DNA of 64,000 bases, taken from NCBI GenBank assembly GCA_907164885.2, contig OU015490.1, positions 215,858,134-215,922,133 of the forward strand, in the 5' to 3' direction. The position numbers and the translations under genes are program-made. Positions 27,599-39,746 of this stretch are shown piece after piece. Below the pieces are notes generated by a model. The model was not told where the DNA came from and did no database searches. It worked only from the letters and a program-made list of their open reading frames with translations. Source of the stretch: Dolomedes plantarius (Eukaryota > Arthropoda > Arachnida > Araneae > Dolomedidae). Positions within the stretch are counted from its first letter, which is position 1. Each line of letters begins with the position of its first letter.

Positions 27599-28331
27599 CA
27601 GGGTGGTCATAAAAACACTTTGTCGATATATGGACCTCTAGCGGCCGTTTCGTTCAACCTATCGAGATGAGATTTCAGATATAGCTATTCAGAGGTATGA
27701 GTTCGGGATTCTGTGAATGACAACAACATAGCGCTCACGGTTACGGTTATTGATAGAGAAATTCGAAATTTTCAAATGGCAACGCCCACTTTTTCCGGTC
27801 GTAAAATGCTCAGCGCATGCGAAAACCCTAAAATCGATAGAAAGGTATGTGTGTCCCCAAAAACGGACGCGTTATGCACGCACAAAATAACAGCTCTTCG
27901 AATGGCTAACAAAAACACGACCAGAGAGCTTTATATCGGTTTTCTATGCTCAATATCTAGCAAACGGCGTTCTGTGATTGGTTTCTAGCCTCTTTCGTAT
28001 GCAAATTTCCCCGTTGTGCCCCTATCGTGTCTTTGCTGGCCGTTCGCAGAGCTGTTTTTTGTGCGTGCATAACGCGTCCGTATTTTGTGATTCAAGTACC
28101 GTTCCAACGATTTTTAGTGTTTGCGCATGCGATGGGGAAAATTGGGCGTTGCCATTTGAAAATTTCGAGTTTCTATACCAATAACCATAACCGCGACCGT
28201 CACAGTGTTGCAGTTCTCAGAATCCCGAGCTCATGACTCTGAATAATTATACCTGAAATCTCATCGCGGTAGGTTGAACGGAAAGGCCTCTAGAGGTCTA
28301 TATATCGGCAAAGGTTTTTTAGACCACCCTG
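27599..28331. mobile_element. Foldback (long palindrome) element
   Basis: Ends CAGGGTGGTC...GACCACCCTG. The inverted similarity runs on through both arms towards the centre near 27965, for example GGCAACGCCCA at about 27779 and its inverse at 28144, and GGACGCGTTATGCACGCAC at 27863 with its inverse near 28060. The arms are each more than 300 bp. There is little unique sequence between them and no coding capacity beyond palindrome-induced frames. GC content is well above the flanks. The target duplication is not clear (TA left, TT right). Confidence 0.85.
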
Positions 28332-28466
28332 TTTATTTTATGTTCTTATAAAAATATAGGAGAATAATCAGTTTTGATGATGAAGCCGAACTGTGTTATT
28401 AAAGTTGTCAAACCTTCAGACATGTTTTACCATGTAAGTTTTTATAATTACAGAATACAGTAAATT

Positions 28467-28732
28467 AAGGCTTTATTTGAATAGTGGTCCAATTCCACTT
28501 AAAAAAAAGGAGTTAGCATCATTTTCATGTTCAAACAAATCATTTCTATCGTATTTTTAAACTGGTACACCTCCAGCTTATTTTTGCCGCCAACAGAGGG
28601 CATTACAAATCAGACTTCATCAATCATATATCAGCACTCATTAGAATTTAAGGGTCTGTATCATTAGACTTTAAGGCTCTGTATCTCAAAATGAGCAAGA
28701 ATGGAGTTGGGCAACTATTTAAATAAGGCTTT
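28467..28732. mobile_element. Palindromic MITE, copy 2
   Basis: AAGGCTTTATTTGAATAGTG at the left with its inverse at the right. Homologous to 17708-17949 throughout, including the internal AACTGGTACACCTCCAGCTT segment. Confidence 0.8.
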
Positions 28733-29029
28733 CAAATATGATATCAGAATAGAATAATGTAGTGGTGGGGATAAGGAGGAGCGGGAAGTGACAAGTGTTT
28801 GGACGGATTTTCTAGTTCTCAGTAGACACCATTAATTAGTCAGGTGAACATCGAGGTTTCGCTACCGAGGCGTTTATATAAAATGAAGATTCTATAAACA
28901 CGACATAATGAGTAATTATTACGCGCTTCGGGCTCTATGCAACTTATACCGGCCCTGATCGTAAAACAATCCTTAGATAGATTTCAAACGTGAGAGAAAG
29001 TGGGTGTGTGCATTACCAAGGAAACCAAG
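28733..29029. other. Unassigned sequence left of a mariner-group fragment
   Basis: More GC-balanced than the surroundings; probably part of the same decayed element as 29030-29212, but no motif was recognised. Confidence 0.35.
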
Positions 29030-29212
29030 TGGTCGTCCTCGGAACATAAGAATATCTGAAATTGTGCAGTGAGTCCTTGAGTTCGTTATTCGGGAGAAGT
29101 TGCCGTCATTCCCCCAAATGTAACCAACAGCGTGATGGAAAACTTTGGAAAACGGATTCAGTTGTGCATTGCAAATAAAGGGCACACCTTGAGTGATGTA
29201 ATTTTCTAAACC
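29030..29212 (+). pseudogene. Mariner-group transposase C-terminal fragment
   Basis: The plus strand gives a stretch ending VMENFGKRIQLCIANKG, HTLSDVIF and a stop. It is preceded by a PPNVTNS segment and a short PRNIRISEI match. This follows the usual C-terminal order of IS630/mariner-group transposases, where a helix reading V.ENF.KR...CI.N.G is followed by L.DVIF. No catalytic domain is visible upstream and the ends are undefined. Confidence 0.45.
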
Positions 29213-29767
29213 TACTAGGGAAAAACTAGATTAAGTACTTTTTTGAAAATATAAAGCTTTTTTCTGTAAATTGTTTTGTTCGTTGTTTGTTATCCTTTGA
29301 AATTTGGGAGTCCATTCGGTCTCAGCCTATGGAATTTTCTAACTATATTCGGAGAATTATCACATGAAATAACATCGTTTGTTAATATTTTAAAAATATT
29401 ATAATTTCAACGATTAATAAATCCAGATCCTACTTCCATTCATATGCTATTTTCTCCTTATTAAAATATCTATTGCTCTAAACATTGAAACATAATTACG
29501 TAAATTTTGCCCTCGGAGGGAACAAACAATAAAACTAAAAAAAAGAATATTTTATACTTCCGACTTTATATTATAATCAACAAAAAACTTAAATAAACTA
29601 AAACAGAATATGTAAGTCTTTTATTTCTCAGAAATAGCAAAGTTGTATCATATTGAGTAAATGGAATATTTTCCTTCTTCGTAGATTACAATATTTTAAT
29701 CCACTTCCAGGAGTAAGTAACTTTTTCTTTGTTATATCCTTCCTTCTTTTAAAATGCAAAATATATG

Positions 29768-29801
<34 letters not shown>

Positions 29802-29812
29802 ATATATATATA
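29213..29812. other. AT-rich sequence ending in (TA)n
   Basis: No gene. The right 45 bp (29766-29812) is a (TA)n tract that borders the TIR of the next transposon. Confidence 0.6.
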
Positions 29813-31748
29813 CCGGGTGATTCAAATTAAAGTATCCTTGTTTGGGACGCCCTGGCGAGAAAAGCACTGGACGTAACGTCTTCATATTTTGAGGGTATAC
29901 ATATCAGGCCATGCGGAATTGATTGGTGGGAAAAAAACAATTAGTTCCAATAAAGACCGCTAGGTGCAAATTGCGGGCTGCGATCGGTTGAAGGTAAGGA
30001 ATATGAAACATGACTGTGCGAAGAAAGGAAATAATACGTGGTGTCGGTAATTAACTTTATTAGCACAGTTCGTTACACAAGAACTGTCGATCCTACAGAA
30101 ATGTTAGTGAAGGAGAAAAAGAAAGGCATGCTCGTAGTAACAAGAGTACACAAAGATTTCACAGGTGGTTTTCTTTGTGTCCACCGTGCTTCAAGGTCAA
30201 CGCGTGACACAGTGTTATAGCATGATCCACAGCGGCGTGTAACTGATCGGGATCGATGTTGCGTACGTGCAAGAGGATGTCGTTCTTCAAAATCGCCAGA
30301 TTTCCTGTTTCTCCAATAAACTTTATATTTCAGGTATTCCCAGAGCAAAAAATAGCACGGGGTTAAGTCGGGTGAATGTGGAGGCCATCTGGTAGGAAAT
30401 GTATGACTGATAATGCGATCCTCCGTAAAAGGACGTCGCAGCAATTGTTGAACCGCACGTCCAATGTGAGGAGGGGCACCATGTTGTTGAAATACCGTTG
30501 TAGCAAGATATCCACGCTGCTGGAGTTCTGGAAAGACCACACTTTGCAGCATAGCCCGATAACGGGCTGCACTCACGGAACAGGTTTTTGGTCCCTGCGA
30601 GGTGATTTTCTCGAAGAAAAATGACCCAATCATAAAGGTCGCAGTGAAGCCGATCCATACAGTCACATGCGGTGAATGCAGGGGCATTTGATGGACGAGT
30701 GAGATTCTCAGTGGACCAGATACGGCAGTTATGTGCGTTCACTGTTCCGCACACGTAAAAGTGAGCCTCATCGGTCCATGGGATGTTCCACGGCCAATTC
30801 TGCTGCACCTCCATTCGTGGCAAGAACGTTAAAGTGAACGTTTCACGCAGATCGTAATCGCCATGTCTTAACTCTTGTAAGCGATGGAGCTTATACGGAT
30901 AGGATTTGAGTGTTTTCCGCATTCACCTCCATACCGTACTTTGTGACAATTGATACGGCGCGAGCACTGCATGTTCCTGTTGTGTTCGAATTTGCCTGCT
31001 CAACGACAGCGGTTGCCACGTCATCCATAACCTGCGGTATCTGTTTCCTTTGCACTCGGCATACTTGAACGGCAAAGCTACCTGTTTCGTCGAAACGTTT
31101 CGCCGCAGGGCACATGGTACTGGACCCGTACGCAAAGCTTTCTGCCCTCGGTACAAGCGAAGCGCTTTGGCGGCGTTATCGCCGTTTTGGTAAAATGACT
31201 TTAGCAGCAAAGCACGCTCCGGCAACGAAAGAACCATCGTGGCAGTCGAAGAATGTTCCGAATCTGTGAGTCCTCTTTTTTATCTGTTACGACGGGTCTT
31301 TCGCCCAGCTCGTATGCAAATTTTGTTCGCCGGTACTGCGAGCGCAGTCGAATATTCAAATTCTCACTTAACTACATCATGGCGAAAAGGGATGGAAGTT
31401 TAGTTGTGCAGCTGCTACACAGGAAACAACGCGTACGCTGCACACGCTTGCAAACATAAAGCTTAGTCAGCGTACTTTAGTTCCAGTCTAACGAACTGTA
31501 CTAATAAAAATAATTACCGACACCTCGTATTCTTTCCTTCTTTCGTACAGTTATGTTTCATTTTCCTTACCTTCAACCGATCGCAGCGCCTCATTTTCAC
31601 ATAGCTTTCTTTGTTGGAACTAATTGTTTTCCCCCCAATCAATTCCCCATGGCCTGATGTGTATACTCTCCAAATATGAAGACGTTACGTCCACTGCTTT
31701 TCTCGCCAGAGGGTCCCAAACAGGGATACTTTAATTTGAATCACGCGG
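29813..31748 (-). mobile_element. Mariner-group transposon with TIRs of about 230 bp
   Basis: The left end CCGGGTGATTCAAATTAAAG and the right end match in inverse orientation for roughly 230 bp (29813 to about 30050 against about 31515-31748). TA flanks both ends (29811-29812, 31749-31750). The interior carries a broken minus-strand transposase. Length is 1936 bp. Confidence 0.92.
30073..31237 (-). pseudogene. Mariner-group transposase pseudogene (DUF4817-type N-terminus)
   Basis: The minus strand encodes a transposase in several frames. The N-terminus at 31237 reads ERALLLKSFYQNGDNAAKAL (the DUF4817-like HTH motif). A FDETGSFAVQ segment follows (about 31098). Near 30780 is WTDEAHF, the first catalytic D. 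Near 30500 is QQHGAPPH, where the normally conserved second D is H. Near 30360 is SPDLTPCYFLLWEYLK; the third acidic residue of the usual CDYFLWG is lost. At least two frameshifts separate the pieces. The protein would have acted on the long TIRs that bound this element. Dead. Confidence 0.8.
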
Positions 31749-31750
31749 TA

Positions 31751-31795
31751 TATATACAGAGAAATAGATAGATAGATAGATAGATAGATTGTACT
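31751..31795. repeat. (TA)n and (GATA)n microsatellite
   Basis: Short TA run, then about seven GATA units, abutting the right TIR of the 29813-31748 element. Confidence 0.9.
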
Positions 31796-32439
31796 GTATT
31801 GTATAATTATATTATATAATTGTACTTTTATATTGCATAATTTTAATCATATTTCTTATAATTTTTTTTATTTTTTACAACATGATCTTTTCCCATGTGG
31901 TTTGCAAATTTTTCATTTTACATTTATTTGTGATGAAAAATTTTTAAGTTACACAAAACTTGATTGCTTGAATAAAACTTTTTTCACGCTTTTGACTAGT
32001 TAAGAAAAATGCAAAATTTCAAAATATTTTTTAATATACAGATGCATCAGTTGTACGCATTTTGTGGATGAGGGATTAAACGTATGTTTTACTTTCAACA
32101 AAATACCTCTCTCTATAAGATCGTAAGCAAGAATAAATAATGAATACATAACATTAGCAAAAGTACATTTTGTATTAGGAATCTGTACAAAGCACTTTAA
32201 TTTTGGGCTCAGTTTCCTCTATCTGGATGGAAAAGAGACTTGCCGAGGTTGTTATCTGAAAAATAACACCAAAACAAGTGAAACAAGTCAGATATTAGAA
32301 GATATCCCGCATCAATCATTGTAATATAAACTGGGTCATAATTCTAATGTAAATTCAGCTTTCTCTCTCAAGTGCAGAAGAAGAAATCGTCTATACAAAA
32401 TGCCAAGACAGACAAAACGTTGCCAAGAGATACAATCAA
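31796..32439. other. AT-rich spacer
   Basis: No feature recognised. Confidence 0.5.
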
Positions 32440-32935
32440 GTACAAGAAGAGTGTTTGTTATAAGATCTTCTATGTAAAGGCCCAGACGCTCCAAAAGGTG
32501 CTCAGGGGAGTCCTGCCGGACATGGCACTTATTGCAGATGGAAAATACCTTCTTTCCCCCGTCAAAAGAAAGACTCCTGCTGTTTCCGCTAGCAAGCCTA
32601 GAGAGTGCAGTGTGGGAGCTTCTATCACATTTTAGGAAAAAGGGGAGTGCCAGGATGACTCCTCTTGCACTAGCAATGGGTGGCGGGATTCATCCAAGAG
32701 ATATTATCTAGAGCCTTTCAGACAGAATATAGTTCACGGTAAGTGAGAGAAGTCCTGGAGAATGACGTATTCTCACAGACCTCCTAAGCCAATTTGTCTG
32801 CAAACTCATTGCCATGAATATCCATATGGGAAACAATCCACTGTAGGTGAACACCGTGAGTCTGAGGAATCATCTTCAGATTGCTTAAGATAGAAATGCT
32901 GGTTCTTTCCCAGATTGTATTATAATACCTCTAAG
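32440..32935 (-). pseudogene. Non-LTR retrotransposon RNase H / zinc knuckle fragment
   Basis: The minus strand reads ISILSNLKMIPQTHGVHLQW, then HMDIHGNEFADKLA (around 32790-32935). This is the C-terminal half of the RNase H domain found at the end of ORF2 in many arthropod non-LTR retrotransposons; the final D of the domain lies in the NEFAD motif. After frameshifts a CNKCHVRQDSPEHLL segment (32493-32541) matches the CxxC...H finger typically placed downstream. Reverse transcriptase and endonuclease domains are absent, and stops are frequent. It is a dead 3' fragment; its boundaries are approximate. Confidence 0.7.
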
Positions 32936-33399
32936 ATGCAACTCCGGTAGGTACAATAATAAGAAAAGATACCATAGAGAGAAGAAAGTGCAAGAGAGCC
33001 GAGAATAGCAGACTATGTATACAGAAAGAGGGGTATAAAATACATCATAATAATGTAACTGAATTACCATAACCGTTATCGTTAGTATTTTTTTGAGTGC
33101 TAAGAGCTGAGGACTTTTAAATGTTACCCAGTTTAGAAATCAAATCAGATGTGTGAAGACAATATTCCCCTTTAAAAATAATCGTTCCCGAATCCCAGGA
33201 AACAGATGCTATCAAATTTAATTTATACTCTGTTCATTAAGTGGTGACGCTTGGATTTCTAGCTTTAAAAGTAAGTACCTACGCTAAGTAATTGTAATAC
33301 TGACTTACATGAATTTTATGTCTTCCAGGTGAAATAACAGAAGGTCGTTGAGTAATCACATCGTATACCGAATTGATTATAATCATACATCACACGACT
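32936..33399. other. Unassigned sequence
   Basis: No gene, TIR or RNA motif recognised. Confidence 0.5.
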
Positions 33400-33550
33400 G
33401 CAGGAGAAATCTTATAACGGTTAGCGTTATGTACTTTTTGAAAGACTCAGATTCGAATCCGGCTAAAGCATGAATGCTCCTGCTCTATTCCCTTATAGGG
33501 AACCCTGCAGGTTCACATTAATAGTGCTCCTAAATTTAGAAATTCAATAA
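33400..33550 (+). mobile_element. Probable tRNA-derived SINE
   Basis: ATAACGGTTAGCGTTATG (A-box-like) is followed at tRNA spacing by GATTCGAATCC (B box, about 33450). The body then ends in ATTCAATAAAATGG. It does not fold as a complete tRNA gene by eye, so a SINE head is more likely. Confidence 0.5.
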
Positions 33551-33556
33551 AATGGA

Positions 33557-33585
33557 CCGGAGGAGAACACCGGAGGAGAACACCC
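33557..33585 (+). repeat. Short tandem repeat GGAGGAGAACACC
   Basis: Two direct copies of GGAGGAGAACACC. Confidence 0.85.
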
Positions 33586-34744
33586 CGCCAAAATGGAGGA
33601 CCGTGAATGGCTTAGCCCTGAGACATGAAATTCGCGCCTCGGCGTGATTGGTCGAACGAGGAGAGAAAGCACATCTCGGAGAGTGCCTTCACGCCAAGCT
33701 GTCGCCAAATTCACACGTGGGAAAAAGCTCTCTTAGACAAAGGAAAAAGGAGAGAACGCCATATATTTCTAACTTACAACAGATTTTATGGGGCCAATTT
33801 AGTGAGCAAACTTACATGGCGTGCGTGGACAAAAGCTAGTTGGATGTCCACATGACACACCCTGCAATTATCAGCCATAAAAAGTGCATTTTAGTGAAAC
33901 TTAACAAGGGAATCCTTTGACTAACACCTGGTTAAGCACATTATAGTTGGAGTTTTACGTTTTAAGAGAAATGGGGCAAAGGCTAAAATTCTCAAGAACA
34001 CACACGTCGAGGGAACGGTATAGAAATTACACTATTTTATTTTAAGGGACAACTATTTAGAATTAGAGATATCATTAATTTAACGTGCGTTATGAGCCCA
34101 ACCAAATTAATTATTTCTGGAACGAATTCATCGTTACAATTCCGTACAAGTAGTACGTATGCTTATTCATGTAAAAGCAAATTCTATATGTGCAACGAAT
34201 TCAATAAACATTGTTTCATGTATAAACTGTGTTTGTATCAAATTCAAATAGAGTGCCCCTAAGAATTCTCTATAAGTGTTTCATTAGAAAATCACGTGTA
34301 TCAGTAGCATTGGCTCGCACTAGATAGTTTTTCGTAGAATTGTCGTTGCATGCCAACATGAGGGGACTCTTGCACTGACACTGCATCTTGTTCTTCTATT
34401 TTGATACAGCATAGTACGGACCCGCGTTTGCTGGAAGAAATGAAACTCATTTCGCTGATGTACAAAGACCGGACTCCAAATGGTGGAAGTACTCAATGCT
34501 CTCCATTTGAGAAGAGCTTCGAAATTCATATTCTTCGTCACATCCCAATAAAAACGTCACTGGAGGGATTATTTCATCCTTCGTTAGTTTTCCGTTTGGA
34601 AGTCTTAGAGAATGTCTAAGCAGTTCTATATCATACCTAGACATTATATACATTATCAGACTGCCCATATTTACGGTAACATTTACATAGTAAAGAACTG
34701 TTTAGAGACTAAAATGAATATATAATAGTTTTACACCCTAAGCT
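33586..34744. other. Unassigned, partly GC-richer sequence
   Basis: 33590-33860 is GC-richer than the surroundings and may be a decayed element; no frame or terminus identifies it. Nothing was recognised in the rest. Confidence 0.4.
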
Positions 34745-34967
34745 GCTTAAAACTGTCAATTTTATCCCAGAATGAAGCGTAATGCAGTGAAAATTCCTGT
34801 TTTACCAATTCGTAAATGATAAGGATAAATTTTTTGTCAAGCAATCAGCATTAAAAAATCCAAGTTCAGTGATAGAAATAACTAAATAACTATGTTTGAG
34901 GATTGGGACATATAATTAAAATTATTCGTTTACTTGTTAAAATTGAAAATTTTATCCCAGCATGCAG

Positions 34968-35066
<99 letters not shown>

Positions 35067-35215
35067 GTATGTATGTATGTATGTATGTATGTATATGATA
35101 AATTTAAACGGTATGCTTGTTAAAATTGAAGATTTTTATCCCGGAATGTATCGTAATACAGCCAAAATTCATGCTTCAGCATTTCTTAAATGAAAACGGA
35201 TAAAATTTTTATCGC
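34745..35215 (+). repeat. Degenerate tandem repeat, three units, with (TA)n/(GTAT)n expansion
   Basis: Units near 34753, 34921 and 35117 share AAAATTGAAAATTTTATCCC and GTAATGCAGTGAAAATTC-like segments. The middle unit is interrupted by about 90 bp of TA (34972-35062) and a GTAT run (35063-35097). Confidence 0.75.
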
Positions 35216-38200
35216 TGGGTAAACTGAAAATGCCAAATGCTGTGAAGACGAATCGAAGAAAAAAAATCGAATAATAATCCTGGGAGAAAACCTTACATTC
35301 CAGAATAAAACGCACTATTTATTTTTATGACATTCTAGCGCCGAGTTTTCTTATTTACCTTAAGATTTAAATTCCTGATATATCAAAACAGATGCTCCGA
35401 AAGATTTAGCATCTGTCCAATTTTCCACGCTCGCAGCCCTACTGCAGAGATATCCAAATAACCGGATTAGTGTAAATGAAAGCAAAATCAAATTTTGAAA
35501 ATTCTTTCGTCGGATTCTACCCTCTCAGATATTATTTTCTTTATTGAATAAGATAGAATTGAGTTATCGGGATATGAAGGGAAAATCAATAAAACAAAAC
35601 CAGGTAATCTATATGACTAGAATCGTTTCAAAGCATTTGAAGAAAACGTCCGCATCGAGTTATATTTATTCCGAGAATGATTCTCTGTTTTCTTTAGGCA
35701 GACAGCGGTGTTAGAAAAATGTACGAATTTCAGAAGTTTAAATAAACATGGATATTAGAATTCTGTTTCGCCGGGTTTTGTATTGAGTAAATTTAGGACA
35801 AGACATTCATTTCGAAATTTTGTTGTGGAAGAAATCCAAAAATAAGGTGCTGTAACATCTTAAGTTATCCCACTACGCTTAAAACATCGATTTTGACGAA
35901 AATTCCGAAATGGTTTTTATTCCTTTTTTTTAAAGATTGTAAATTTATGTTTTTAAGTATGCTTTTATTTTCTCGATACGATCATTAGGAATGAAATGAG
36001 AGCGATTTCAATATCAGCAGCAGCTATGAATTTCAATGCAAGTTGAAAACTTTAATCGTGTTTTCTGAAGAACTTATTTTTCTTCACAAATGGAAACGAC
36101 TCTTCGATAACTGAATTTCTAACCATGATATGTCTATGAAATTTTTCACGTATGTTTTTCATAGTACTAAGAATGTAATGGACTACATTTTTGGTACTAG
36201 GTACATTATTTGTTGATTTATAGCTACATTTATAAAACAATCTCATGGAAAATTGCTAACTTTTGCATGTAATTGCATAGAATGAGCTGTATTTTTCTTT
36301 AGATTTTGAGATATTAATTAACTTGTAGGTCATTACATTTAAGAGGTACTTACGTACATAAGACCAAAAAGAAATGTTACATGTATAATTTTTTTTGGTT
36401 AGCGCTAGATCCGTTTTTGTAAAAATTTGCTAAATTCGGACAGAATTTCCTCAATTTTGTAAATATTTGCATTGTTAATGTCTAGTTTTTCATCATTTTC
36501 GAGTTTTGTTGTTATAATCCTTCGAAAAATAACATAAAAATTTTCGCAAGTACAGTTTTTTTTTTCAAAAAAAGAGCTCTCAATGTAGCCGGATACTAAA
36601 TTTGAGTAATAACATATATCTAGTCACTCATGATTTAAAATTTGTTATAAAGTTCTTACTCTTAGTACATTAATCCCTTAACGATTGCTTAGTTTTCAAG
36701 AAAACGGTAATAAGGTTGCCTATTTTTTTCGGAGAATTCCATTTATTTCTTGATCTGCCACATCTAGTTTAAACAAAAAATGCATCCCCAATTACATTAT
36801 AAATAGTCTGGTGCTGCCATCTGGTATGTAAAATGAGAAATAAATTTTTTTCGGGGTAAATGAAATGGATTGTTTTCATATTTTTGGTGCGTTACTTTTA
36901 AACACTCCAGCCCGGAAATATCACTGAAACAATAAACAGAAGGCGGAAACTCACCACTTGATTTTGATGGGACCGAGAAGGACGGGTTAATCACTTGAAA
37001 ACGTTTATTGCTAACAAAATAGATTCTTTAAGGCAAAACAAATATTACTCTACTGTGCTCAGTACGATTCCCGACGAACGCCATTAAAAACCATCATTTC
37101 CAGGCCGAGTTTGGGCACGTTTAACCCGTAGACTGGAAAGTCCTTATACGAGGTTATTGCATGGGAAAAAGTATGTTCCCTCCAGATATCACACCTTGGG
37201 TATTGAGGGATTCAAAATTGAGCTGTCAGTAGGGTGTTGATTTTGATGACATGGGGTTGTGTTGGTTTCCCTATAGGCTACCCACACTGAAAGCCACCAT
37301 CGATTCTGCCGGTGAAGTGTTATGGTCTTCACTGACAAGTGCCCCGCATTGGCCAACCACATATTACTCTACTTTTGGGAATTCGAGTATCAGTGTGGAA
37401 TCTAAACCAAAATTCATTGTTTTCAAGCTTTAAAATTGCGTAAAAGTACCATTGTTTATATGTATTCAGATCCGTATGATGACCTTAACACCTAGAGGAA
37501 AGAATAATTTTACAGTTGAATAATTTGTCTGTTATTGAAAACCTAACATGGGTTACGCTATAGTAATATGTTTAAAATTCCAGTAGATAATGGCCTGCTT
37601 AACCTACCAAGTAAACATTCTTCCAACTTCGTATACATCGATAAAAATATCCTTGAGAGATCATATTTGTCAAACATCCTACTTTTCTTGTTGTTGTATC
37701 TAAACCCTTTGGACCAAAACCAACCTAGACCAAGTCCGGAAGGCCCTTCTGTGAAAGTCGCATGGTGACCAAATCTTGTCCATTTGAAAGTTGATCTGAA
37801 GACTCCACTATACATTCAAAAATGAGAGAGAGAGAAGCCGCTACTTAGGAATATTATCTTTGTACTCATATCTAACGTCCATTCATCAAGTAGCAAAGTG
37901 AATAGATAACACAATTATCTACTCACAATGGACGGAAAATTGTAGTTCCTGGGAAAACTGTAAATAGCATTTTGGCCTTGATATTTGGAATCTTGGATAA
38001 CTTTAGTCCATGCTCAGTGTTTTTATTTCTGATGCATTTGAACTATTTCAATGCTTGTTTTAGTCACAATATGAATTCCACATGCTAGAGACATTAGGTT
38101 AAGTATTTCTTGAGTAAGAAAAATAGTAAATGAACAAAATCTTCCTACGCACATCTTAACTCATTCAACAAGTAGCAAAGGTACTTGCCTTAACAGGGGC

Positions 38201-38504
38201 TCATTACTAACCCGTCAGTGGCAAAAGAGCCCCTTCCATCATAAGATGGACGGCAATGTCCAGTATTTCTTCGTCACCAAAATTTTGTTCATACATGATA
38301 TCAGAAACTTAATACAAGTGTTATATGTGCCTTGCTTACTTTAGTAACTGTCCATGGGATTCAGTTATTACAACTTACCGGTTTTAAATATTATTGGTAG
38401 AGGATACAGTAATAATATCATGAGTTGTTGTTTGTTGCTTCTAATGCCACCTGAAAGTATTCCAGACCAGGTCCATATTGTTCCGCTTTCTTGGGTTCGA
38501 TGGG
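35216..38504. other. AT-rich sequence, nothing firmly recognised
   Basis: Over 3 kb without a recognisable gene or transposon end. The 37050-37430 and 37560-37830 stretches are less AT-rich and may be old element fragments. Their reading frames (for example 37251-37433 plus, 37558-37815 minus) show no domain. Confidence 0.4.
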
Positions 38505-38869
38505 ATTGAATAAATTATCTTCAGAAAGTGTATATAAAATAAAATTTATTATTCTGTAAATTCTTCAGGCGCATACACGGATTCAAACAGAAAACACGTA
38601 ACAACTGTCTTCTGTACAACAGAAAACTCTAAAAACATATATCAGGATAAGAGAATCTTCAATACAATATACGCCTAACGCACTTTCAATACATTCAATT
38701 CTCAGCAGAAAAGAACACTGATTTCCAATGCCAGTGTCAGGAATATTTATAAACTTCCAAAGAGCCTCCTATCGGTCGGCCAACTAGAAATTTCCAGTGG
38801 CTTCTAGAAATGTCTATAAGGTTGTCGACCAAAAAATATGTCACGAAATTTACCGTCAATTTCGTGACA
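38505..38869 (-). mobile_element. Probable solo LTR
   Basis: On the minus strand the block starts TGTCACGAAATTGACG. A 12-bp inverted repeat near this start includes GTCACGAAATT and AATTTCGTGAC. A TATA-like TTTATAAATATTCC (about 38735-38748) and an AATAATAAATTTT poly(A) region (about 38540) follow, then a CA end near 38505. No paired LTR or internal domain is in the window. The distal boundary is approximate. Confidence 0.5.
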
Positions 38870-39377
38870 ACTCTCATATTTGGCGGGATTACCATAGACT
38901 CGTAAAATTCGTAACAATATAAACTAGCGGGTGGAGGGGTAATTTTCCAATTTATAATGGTACCTCAAGGGTCGGAGGTGACACTTTAATTTTGATTGAG
39001 TAATCTCCAGGGGCGGCATCTTAGGACCGTACCCTCTATCAACCTTTCTGACTTTATAGAGGGAATTTTCGATCTACGAATTTCACGTGCCCATATCAGG
39101 CATAGATAAAAGTCGAGTATAAAGTCGAACCATTTTAAAAGAGGTAATGAATAATTCTTTCTCGAAGTACCACATCTTATATATTTTGTCTGTTTAGTTT
39201 TGAGATGAATATGGTATAGATATCTATAAGAATAATTTTATAGTTAATTTACATTTCTGATATAACCATGGAGAACAATAATTTAAAAAAAATCAGTTGT
39301 GATTATAGATTTAGAAACAATAGCTATAATAGATTTATTGATTTCATTAACATATGTGTGTCTCATAAATTCTATGT
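38870..39377. other. Unassigned spacer
   Basis: No feature recognised. Confidence 0.5.
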
Positions 39378-39746
39378 TTGCTGTGCAAAGGGTGTTAAGT
39401 CCAAAATCAGCTAAAGTGAGTTATCTAACCAGGCACGTTTGAAAAATTAAGGGCTACTGCAGGGTAAAGAATGTTAAGTCCAATTTTACTCCTAAATATT
39501 TTTATTCATCTGTGAAAATTTCGGACATAGGAAACAAAACACAAATATGTTATTGTTAAAGGGGTTATGTCCCAATCAAGGACTTAATCATACACTCTTT
39601 ACTCAACAAAAATAAAACTAAAAAAATTTACTTTAAAAAATATTAAAAATTAAACTTAAAAAAACTGACTTTACAAAAGCCGTTTTTATCAATCCATTTT
39701 TTCTCAAAACTACGATTTTGGACTTGACTCTCTTTACACTGCAAGC
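39378..39746. mobile_element. Small TIR element (MITE)
   Basis: GTTAAGTCCAAAATC at about 39393-39407 is matched by an inverse GATTTTGGACTTGAC at 39713-39727. The similarity extends outwards to GCAGTGTAAAG-type sequence. A third, direct copy of the same motif (CAGGGTAAAGAATGTTAAGT) occurs internally near 39460. No coding capacity; superfamily unknown. Confidence 0.65.

Noticed and set aside
27713..28236. Frames within the foldback element
   Set aside because: They mirror each other across the palindrome and show no protein signature.
30038..30624. Plus-strand frames over the mariner-group element
   Set aside because: Antisense to the transposase pseudogene.
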